From positions 1-28,386 of the forward strand of contig RCAB01000661.1 of NCBI GenBank assembly GCA_003640385.1: a stretch of 28,386 nt of DNA, in the 5' to 3' direction. The notes under the pieces were generated by a model. It searched no databases, was not told the DNA's origin, and saw only the letters and a list, made by a program, of their open reading frames with translations. Below are positions 20,706 to 28,386 of the stretch, piece by piece. The translations under genes were made by a program, and so were the position numbers. The stretch's first letter is position 1. Each line of letters opens with the position of its first letter. The DNA comes from Setaria digitata (taxonomy: Eukaryota; Nematoda; Chromadorea; Rhabditida; Setariidae).

Positions 20706-23468
20706 ATGGCTCAACCTCAGTTTGTATTAAATAGTTTCACCGTGCAGGTTGTTGGGACTTTTATTGCGTGGTACTTTGTTAGCTCGGCATCTAGTATTAT
20801 CAACAAAATTACGTTGCAGGTTTTTATTGTTCTTATTTTTTTTCTTTTTCACAAAATATATTTAACATCATAGAGTAGTTATTCACATGCATAATACACA
20901 TATGTTTGTTTGTAGAGTTAGATTTCATTAGTATAATTTCATATGTGTTTATTTAATTCAGTGAATTCGATTTTTCAAATGTTAAGCTAAAGTTTTTACC
21001 AACTTATTTTTTACTGCTGCAACATTATGATCAGTCGTATCTGGGAGCATTTTGTTAAATATAGAAAATGACGTTTGTACTGATATGGTGTAAATGTAAG
21101 CGTAAACATCATTCATCTTATAAAGAATTGGACTTCGTAAACCTAAAAATTTAATTATTTTTCAAATTTCAAAATTATAATGTTAAAACTTTACGTAGTT
21201 GTTTCGTTAATCTTTATTTGTCAAATGCATATATAAAAATGAGTATAGTATAGGAATATCCTCCTAATATGTTGCATTTTCATTTCTTTAATGCCGTCTG
21301 AAGTTTATAATATTTTATGATAACTTCATTGGTAATAGTATTTGGTTGTAGTAATAATTAATGCATTAAACATTTCATTTGCAGAACTATCCGTATCCTA
21401 TGACGGTTGCCTTAGTCTCGCTTTGTTGCGTCGAACTTTATTCCATTCCGGTGCTTCGTTTCTTACACATCAAACAACCACCCATAACGAAATATTATAT
21501 GGTATATTATATCATTCCAATATCGATTGGTAAAGTGATTGCTGTTGTTAGCGCGTATGTGAGCGTCTTGAAAGTTTCAGTTTCATATGTGCAAACAGGT
21601 TAAATATTTTTGTTTCTTAGGCAGTGGACAGAAATTAGATTGCGATATATAGATTTGATTAGAGACGGGTTCTTCAATATTTAATTAACTCTATTTACTG
21701 TAAAGGATAGTTTGCGCTTTAAATTCTTTAAAATTATTATTAGCGATTCAACAGCGTTTCTGTTCCACTCAATCAGATTTGATAATAAATTTAGCATCAT
21801 TTTTATTCATACTTTACAGTTTGACAGGTAATTTCGGACAAAATTTTTACTTCATATATTTGCAGTAAAAGCAACGATGCCGTTGTTTGCTGTTTTTTCC
21901 GCTCGAATTATTTTGAAAGAACGCCAATCCAAATATGTTTATCTGTCATTAATACCAATTATCATTGGCGTATCGGTTGCGACATTTACCGAATTATCAT
22001 TTGATTTAGGGGGTTTATTAAATGCTTTGTTATCAACTTGTATTTATTCGATATTAAATGTTTTCGTCAAAAAGGTTCTGGTTTTCTATGTTTAATTAAT
22101 TATTGTTCACTAGTGTTAGTGAACCATAGATTATCTGCAAGTAAGCCCTTGCTTCAGCAGTATAGACGACCAAGTTTAGATGATTGAGCTCACTTTGATA
22201 ACTACTTAATAAACTAAACTTTTTCAATCGCTTCTAACCAGTTAAATCAAACAAATATTTGGAATTGATCTTTTTCTTTTACGATAAGTGCGAGATTTAC
22301 TAACTGAAGATTGGATTATGCTAGCATAATTATAGAGAATGCTGTTCTTATCATAATATAATATGACTGTTGTCATTTCAGGTATTGGAAGGTGCGGATA
22401 TTAATCCGCTCTATTTATTAGCATTAAATTCTCGCATAGCTGCTATTTTACTATTTCCGATTTGGTGTTTCCGTGATGGTTTGTTATTGTGGCGTGGTGT
22501 TGAGTCAACTGTATATTATTTTTCTTTCTTTTTTTTTTTTTAATTTTTATTTTCGTCCATTTGTCGTTTTACTTGATTACTGTACTTGACCCAATCTAAT
22601 TCAGCAAATGTTTCAAATATTTCTCATGGATAACTCTGAGCTACGTTTGTCCATTATGGAATTCGTTTGATACTTAATATACTGTTTAAACCAGTTATTT
22701 TTTTCCTTCCATTGAATATTTTATATTTTAATACTAAAGGGATAGTTCAAGTAATTTTTTAGGTTTTGCCATTCTCTTCTAATTTTCTATTTTTTCCAGA
22801 AAAATCAGCTCTCATCATACGAATCAAATTTTGTTATATTCCTGTTACTTTCTGGCATGCTTTCTTTCCTCCAGAATTTTTGCGCTTTTATATTAATTCA
22901 TCGTTTATCCGCACTTTCCTACGCAGTGGCAAATGCAGCAAAACGTATCACCGTAATATCAGCTTCGTTACTTACTTTACATAATCCAATAACAGGAGTC
23001 AATGCTTTCGGAATGTCTTTGTCTATATTTGGTGTTTTCCTCTATAACCGGGTGAGCATTTAACTTTTGTTATAAAATCTAATTGAGGTATTCTGGAGGC
23101 CATGAGTAATTTTGCATCTTAGAGTAAAATTTTCCAATTTAAATTCAATATTCACATAGCTTTCCTTTAATATTTCCAACTGTTCCAGAAATTTCTTCAT
23201 GTAAATACGCTAATTTTAGGTCAAGCAGCACGATAAAGAGTACCGTATTTTGCCAAAATCACAAAATGATTTGACATTGTCCGATACTTCACCAGTTTTT
23301 CTAAATGGTTCATTGGTCTTCAAACAGGATTGCACTTCTAAATTACTACCTTTTAATTTATCTAAAATGATCTGTTTTTGTCCGAAATTGTTTCTTCGTT
23401 TCGCAACATTTGTTATTGTTATCGTCATTTTAATTTGTTTATTTGCAAGGAATCAAACTACTCGGTAA
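20706..23468 (+). CDS. SLC35E1-like nucleotide-sugar/triose-phosphate-type transporter, 6 exons
   Basis: Exons: 20706-20819, 21385-21598, 21866-22074, 22382-22510, 22800-23051, 23220-23468 (388 codons plus stop; phases close, all GT-AG). The TPT/nucleotide-sugar transporter family are ten-helix antiporters of the Golgi or ER; the substrate of SLC35E1 is not established. Family blocks seen are SSASSIINKITLQNYPYPMT, VSVSYVQTVKATMPLFAVFS, KERQSKYVYLSLIPIIIGVS, VATFTELSFDLGGLLNALLS, LSALSYAVANAAKRITVISA and NAFGMSLSIFGVFLYNR. After the transporter core a hydrophilic stretch is followed by an extra hydrophobic segment (FATFVIVIVILICLF) near the C-terminus. The stop TAA is created by the bases of a strong donor, CG|GTAAGT at 23465, so the last intron may instead be spliced to 23777-23807, giving a tail RVKYTLRICG. 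AATAAA occurs at 24098-24103. Confidence 0.92.
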
Positions 23469-25586
23469 GTTTCAATTAATTTTTTCATCTTCTAATGGAC
23501 TTATACAAGATTTGCAATGTAGCAAATTTTTTCTCTTCGCTTTCTATATAATTGAAAATATTTTGTGTTTCTGTACTTTTGCATGGAGGAGGCTGTGTTT
23601 CAATTCACTTGAACTATTTCAAACGTTGATTTCTCGCTATATGAAATAATATAAAGTCTACACTCATTCCGTCGCTATAACAAGCCTTGTAATTTTTCAC
23701 TTATTTGTTCAACATGGGAGAATATCGCAACAATCGAAACTTGATCTTTGTTATGTTTATGCTAAATTTCTTTCAGTGTTAAGTATACATTGCGTATCTG
23801 TGGCTAGTTTTCTCCATATAGTCGAACGTAAATTGTAAGTTCCATTATTAAGTTATACATTTTATGTGTGTCATTCACTTTATTATATTGTGTACTATGA
23901 AATATTCTTATTTCTATAGCTTAATTTATTCTTTTTGGAATTCTTATTGTTGCCTCATATAGTTATGCCTGTAGGAGCTAATATTTTGTCTTGAATTATT
24001 TTATAAGCATAATTCATAACTGAGCTAAGACAAAACTGCGAACTAAACTATGTCTTTACGTTAGATACAGATTACGATCAGCTTGAAAGAAGAAAAAATA
24101 AAACATCATTACTGTATAAATTATCTGTTAAAGCTGTTAATTCCATGCATTCTGCTTTATGCTAAATTTCCATCAGTGTTATGCTGCTTATCGCTACACA
24201 ATTAAATCTTTTGTCAACTTGTTTGACGATTCTTTTGAATCTGAACAAGTTGCATTTTCAATATCATGTATAATTTGATTCATAATTATAGTTTCAGTCC
24301 TTTTCTTTGGTTTCAATGTTTATTTTTTCCCTCTTTTTCTTTATAGCTTCATTCCTCAATTTTCATAGATGAAGTTTTCCCCTCCTTTTTAGATCTGTTC
24401 TTAGTATTTTTAATTTCAAGACTCCAATTAATTTATTCGGTTTAGCTATCACTGATAACTAAACTTTCGAGCTTATGAAAATTTCTTGAATGATATTTGT
24501 ACAGCTACCGTCTCAACACGTTTTATTATCGTCATTAAAATTTGTATTATTAATTTATGATCTAGTCAAATATGCTACCATAAAGTTGTTGCAGAGCATT
24601 TTGAATTGATGAAATATTCCCATCCATTAAAAAAAAATCTCCCCAATTATCTTTTTAAATTGCGCTTTTTCCGGAATGTTTTCATTATTTCGTTTCCGTT
24701 ACATTTATATGATAGGAGTAATCAACTAATAAAAGTAACATATAAAAATTTCTAACATTTTGTGTTTTGAATCTCTCACATGTATATATGCTGAGAGTAA
24801 ATAGAATTGCGTACAGCCTATTCTCTGGATTCGCTTCGTATAACTTTGTAAAATAAGTGGGATTTAGATGAGATTTCAGGTTTAAGCACGTACATCCACC
24901 GTAAAGGGCTTTGTAATTTACGGTTACCATATTGCTGTGGGAAAAAAATGGTCAAAATTGTGATGGAATTTACGTTTTTTGTCGAGCTTAATTAATTTTC
25001 ATTAAATAGTTGGACTGATATGAAGTTTGCCCATTAATCATCGTCGATTTCATTTGATCAAAGCTTATTATTGAATAGCTTACTAGTAACAAGTATACGC
25101 ATATGTCTATTTAAATAATTTAAAATTTGGCTTGATGGAAGTTTATTTCAATAAATTAATAAACAATTTGCATAGCTTGAAATTTTCGCTGCAGTTTAAA
25201 ATGCTCGGACCCAGTTTTGCTTTTTCGAATTATTGCTCATTTTGTTATGTATCAAACAAAATTGTTAAATCACGCAACAGCTGTATTAGAATGAAGAGCA
25301 GAATTATTTGGAGTGATAGGACTGTAAGTCATAAGCGGATTTCTCCCTCTTCCAAGTTAGCAAAAAAAAGAAAAATAATTTCAAACGATTTTCCGAACTG
25401 GATTTGCTCTATGAGCATAAAAAAGCAGCTCCCACAGCCATAATGGAAGCATTAATTTAATTTCATAATTTATTATGTTATGATGTATTTTTATCATGCA
25501 GAATTAAAGGATGTGTAGAAAGTTATGTTTCGGGAGACAAATGTGAAAGAGTAAATGGATGATTAAATGCATTCGGTTGTTTCAAG
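23469..25586. other. Intergenic region downstream of the SLC35E1-like gene
   Basis: About 2.1 kb of AT-rich DNA. It contains a possible alternative terminal exon of the transporter at 23777-23807 and an imperfect direct repeat (see separate entry). One 103-residue plus-strand frame at 25132-25443 has K/S/I-rich composition and no recognised domain. I see no RNA gene. Confidence 0.5.
23757..24182. repeat. Imperfect direct repeat containing an acceptor-like CAG
   Basis: TTTATGCTAAATTTC followed by two variable bases and TCAGTGTTA occurs near 23757-23781 and again near 24157-24181. The copies are about 400 bases apart. The first copy supplies the candidate terminal acceptor of the transporter gene; the second has CATCAG in place of TTTCAG. 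Confidence 0.65.
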
Positions 25587-25716
25587 CAACAAACTTTGCA
25601 GCTTGAAAATCTCTTAAAAACGAACAAAACCAACTGCTTTTGAATATTTTTCAACAAACTTTGCAGCTTGAAAATCTCTTAAAAACGAACAAAACCAACT
25701 GCTTTTGAATATTTTT
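25587..25716. repeat. Perfect 65-bp tandem duplication (two copies)
   Basis: The unit begins CAACAAACTTTGCAGCTTG and ends TTTTGAATATTTTT. Copy 1 is 25587-25651 and copy 2 is 25652-25716, with no mismatch that I can find. The flanks show no further copies. It is a young non-coding duplication or a short VNTR. Confidence 0.95.
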
Positions 25717-27238
25717 CGGTTTTGGATTTGATAAATATTCAGAAAAAAACTTTTTTCAAAATTAAAAAAAAAAAGTAGAAGCAGAATTGACAGCAACTCC
25801 ACACTGATAATTTATACATCAAATTTCAGGTCGAGATGCAATATAAAGGCAAGAAAGTTTTTTTTTTTCCAAGTAAATTTTGTTTTGCTTGCTCAATTGG
25901 ATGTTTCATTTTTAAAATAGCCAAGTAACATTGATCCGAAATAAAATAGCAAGATAATCTTACTTTGACTGTTCTTGTTATTGTCAAGGGTGAAAAGAAA
26001 ACTTTGGCGCTGGCGCTAGAAATTTCTGGTGAAATTTTTGAAATAAATAGGAGAACCTTGGTAAAGTCGAGAAAAAAGTGCTCTTTTTTTGTTTATTCAT
26101 TATTCGCTAGCTAGAAGAAATTTCATTTTAATGTGTCGAATATTTTCACTCGAATTTCCTAAATTCAAAATCAAAATGAATAAGTGGGAGGAAGGAAAAG
26201 AAAGAGAATTCGGTTTTCAAAATCTTTAACAGTTAAAATTTTCTTGGACTAATTAATGTTCCCTAAATAAGATTAATAAATAACATTAAAATGTGGTCCC
26301 AAATGTGATAAATTTCTTGCACATTAAATTTCAATTAAATAAATTACGAAAAAGTTATGGCATAACAAATAGCATAACAGCGATATAAAAAGGATAAAAA
26401 TTAAATATTTATTCATAATTATATATGATAGTTAATGAACGAAGTAAAATAAATAAAATCTAATTAAATCGTGTCAGAAATAAATCAAAGCAGATTAAAT
26501 AATGTTTATTAGTGAAAAATTCACGAGTAATTAGTTTAAAACAATCACAAGTACTGAATGTGTACATGATGATTGGTTGCGTTGTGGAAACAAAAAATGA
26601 AAGTGAGTGAATTTTGCTCAAAATTAGAAACAAAAGTTCCAAGCAATGCATTTCACAATACTGCCAATACACACGTACTGGAATGGCGTACCACGCGTAC
26701 GTAAATGAACTAAAACCATTTTCACTATTATGAATAGCTCAATAATATAATGTCATCTTTTGAGACGCAGAGAAAAACTGCTCATAAAACGAAAAAAAAA
26801 AATGAAAAAAGTAGGAAACTGAAACAGTAGCTTGTTCAACAATACTAAAAAGTCAGTCTGCAATTTTGTAGTAATTATCAATTGTTTTCTAACTGCTTTC
26901 CCTTTTGTTGCTTAAATAAAATACAATAATATTATAGTAAGCCTCACTTTATTTTCTTTTTTTTTTTTTTAAATTTGGTATCAAAACAAACTTAAATTTT
27001 AGGGAATTGATATGTTGATTTTATTTCTGATTTCAGCAAAATTAAATAATCTCATGAAAAATGAAAAGTTGGAAATATGAAAATCAATGATATTTGAATA
27101 TTCATAACAACATAAACTGATAAAAGAATTAAACATTCAGGAAGTAAAATTAATGGTAATAACATTATATTATATGAAGCCATCAATCTTTTTTCATTTT
27201 CATAATCAGCTTCCGCCTCGAGAATGATCGGGAAATGT
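25717..27238. other. Intergenic AT-rich region
   Basis: No gene is recognised. A short plus-strand frame without an ATG (25950 to about 26111) reads VKGEKKTLALALEISGEIF and includes the locally GC-rich duplication TTGGCGCTGGCGCTAG. Its boundaries have no clear splice signals, and I cannot assign it. A T run lies at about 26957-26970. Confidence 0.45.
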
Positions 27239-27547
27239 TCACTTGCAGCATTTGAACATATACTGATTATATCCGAACTGGACAACTGAAATTATTGAAA
27301 AATAGAAAAATGTAAGGAAAACTGGATAAATTTTTTTTTTAAAAAAAAAGGAGAAATGCAGAAAATTTAATAAAACTTCACAAATACAATCAGTTTCTCT
27401 TTGTTGGAAAGTAACAAATAAATCTGTTGCTATTAGCTTTAAACTATCATTATTGTATAAACTTACCAAAAACACCAAACATGTCAGCAATACAATCATT
27501 TCCAATTATTATTTTCCTCCGATAATCAATATGCAGCATCTCATCCC
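27239..27547 (-). CDS. Candidate pair of 3'-terminal exons of an unidentified minus-strand gene
   Basis: On the minus strand, 27547-27467 is preceded by CAATTTTTTAG, is open in only one frame (DEMLHIDYRRKIIIGNDC, IADMFGVF) and ends in a consensus GTAAGT donor. The next piece, 27285-27239, follows an AATAATTTCAG acceptor, continues in the matching phase (VVQFGYNQYMFKCCK) and ends in TGA. Signals and phase agree, which is why I list it. No upstream exon could be found between here and the SOD gene, and I do not recognise the peptide. A chance run of splice-like signals in AT-rich DNA is possible. Confidence 0.3.
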
Positions 27548-27608
27548 CTAAAAAATTGAGTTATTTGAAAATCAAGTTTTCTTTTAACAATGAGAAAATA
27601 CGTTGTGC

Positions 27609-27680
27609 TTCAGATGCAACGAGAACAAATGCTTATAAATATATATATACAAGCATCTGTTGTTTGCAGTTGCATCTGAA
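27609..27680. repeat. 72-nt imperfect hairpin, precursor-microRNA-like
   Basis: The outer 12 bases TTCAGATGCAAC (27609-27620) pair perfectly with 27669-27680. After a 3x4 internal loop, AACAA pairs with TTGTT, and after a 3-base bulge ATGCTT pairs with AAGCAT. A 16-base AT-rich loop remains. Total paired length is 23 bp. It lies about 300 bases upstream of the SOD start; either strand could be transcribed. Confidence 0.35.
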
Positions 27681-27949
27681 AGACACTGTATCATACATAC
27701 TAAATACACTTTCACAGTTATTGAAGTCCGGCAATTTTTCACAGAGTGAACGTCAAAGTGTAATATATCGATATTTTGGTTCATTCTGTTTTTGGTGTTC
27801 GTATGTGTAGTAGTGCAGGTGGTGGTGTTCGCTGGGTTGGTTTTCTTTGTTAGGAAGTTCATGTATGTCGCTTGCTGCTATTTCTTTGGTTAAATGATTT
27901 AGTTCTTGAAGAAGTTCCAACTTTTCTTTCTCTCTTTTTTCATGAAAGT

Positions 27950-27984
27950 TCTTCAGAATTTTAGTCTGAAACGGTTATATCACT
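27950..27984 (+). promoter_or_regulatory. Candidate spliced-leader acceptor(s) and 5' UTR of the Cu/Zn SOD gene
   Basis: After a strong pyrimidine tract, GTTCTTCAG ends at 27956 and AATTTTAG ends at 27964. The ATG is at 27985, leaving about 20-28 bases of 5' UTR. Either AG is a plausible trans-splice site. Confidence 0.55.
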
Positions 27985-28386
27985 ATGTCTACAAATGCGG
28001 TAGCAGTATTACGTGGTGATAATGTTAATGGTATTATTCGATTTAAGCAGGTAATATGGTTTATATAACGTATAGAAACTTATGAACAAAATTCTACAAT
28101 AATCTCACCTGTTTGATGGAAGTTGAATCCTTTTTTTGTATGTGTCTCAAAAAAAAAAAAAAAAAAAAACTTGAAGCAATTTAATTGGCATACCTTAATG
28201 TGTGAATAGTTTTGTTTAAAATATATTGCGTTATTACGTGTTGAATTATCGAATCTTTATACCATAAAGATTTAAATCAAGGAATTGAAATGGCTTTTGT
28301 ATCCACCAAACAGCCTTGATAACCTTTTTGTAGACCACTAGTGATTTGACAGTCTCTGACTGAAAAAAAGGAAGCTTTTTTTTTTT
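27985..28386 (+). CDS. Cytosolic Cu/Zn superoxide dismutase, exon 1 and start of intron 1 (partial)
   Basis: Exon 1 is 27985-28050 and encodes 22 residues (MSTNAVAVLRGDNVNGIIRF then KQ), ending in CAG|GTAATA in phase 0. Cu/Zn SODs convert superoxide to oxygen and hydrogen peroxide in the cytosol. The AVxVLxGDxxVxGIIxFxQ pattern is the first beta-strand pair of the family and closely resembles filarial sequences. The rest of the gene, with the metal-binding histidines, lies beyond the right edge, so activity cannot be judged. The intron here is at least 336 bases and contains a run of about 21 A near 28149. No signal peptide precedes the conserved start, favouring the cytosolic over the extracellular form. 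Confidence 0.88.

Noticed and set aside
25132..25443. 103-residue plus-strand frame
   Set aside because: K/S/I-rich with no recognised motif and no promoter or splice context; not strong enough to call a gene.
27584..27862. 92-residue minus-strand frame upstream of SOD
   Set aside because: It runs through the hairpin and AT repeats, and its threonine/asparagine-rich start comes from a simple GGTGGT-like tract on the other strand; no donor of the right phase links it to the candidate exons downstream.
1..28386. Wolbachia or other bacterial insertions, CRISPR arrays, viral or retroelement genes
   Set aside because: No long intronless frames, no regularly spaced repeats, and no reverse transcriptase, integrase or capsid-like motifs were seen on either strand.

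Overview
The window reads as nuclear DNA of a nematode, most likely a filarial worm (Onchocercidae). It is strongly AT-rich and full of homopolymer and AT microsatellite runs. Genes are split by GT-AG introns with T-rich acceptors ending in TTTCAG or TTTTAG. Most genes also have a good acceptor just upstream of the start codon with no exon before it, as expected for spliced-leader trans-splicing. The cytosolic Cu/Zn superoxide dismutase first exon at the right edge looks filarial. No bacterial (Wolbachia-like) DNA, operon-style ORFs, CRISPR array or intact transposase was seen.

Layout: 1-270 is an ATT/TTA trinucleotide satellite. 785-3793 (+) is a sideroflexin gene with 7 exons. 3794-5849 is a convergent intergenic stretch with a tRNA-like pol III box pair on the minus strand. 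5850-8036 (-) is the U2 snRNP A' gene with 7 exons. 8037-9608 is intergenic. 9609-12221 (-) is a TMEM222/RTE1-family membrane protein with 5 exons. 12222-12727 is a short divergent promoter interval. 12728-17121 (+) is SMG-9, the nonsense-mediated decay factor, with 12 exons. 17122-20705 is intergenic and contains a 2.4-kb segment bounded by ~46-bp inverted repeats. 20706-23468 (+) is an SLC35E1-like nucleotide-sugar/triose-phosphate-type transporter with 6 exons. 23469-27984 is mostly non-coding, with a perfect 65-bp tandem duplication, a candidate pair of minus-strand exons and a 72-nt hairpin. 27985-28050 (+) is exon 1 of Cu/Zn SOD, whose gene runs off the window.

The exon models were assembled by hand. 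For each gene the reading phase closes across every internal junction, and the joined exons give whole codons. The 3'-terminal exons of the sideroflexin, U2A' and SLC35E1 genes are the least certain parts. The genes are housekeeping functions and do not form one pathway, although U2A' (splicing) and SMG-9 (mRNA surveillance) both act in mRNA metabolism.

No new defence, mobile or metabolic system is evident. The items most worth a second look are: a perfect four-unit heat-shock-element palindrome inside U2A' intron 1; the inverted-repeat-bounded segment between SMG-9 and SLC35E1; a probable GC-AG intron in the sideroflexin gene; the hairpin upstream of SOD; and a coding-like antisense reading frame whose splice acceptor faces the SOD leader acceptor.
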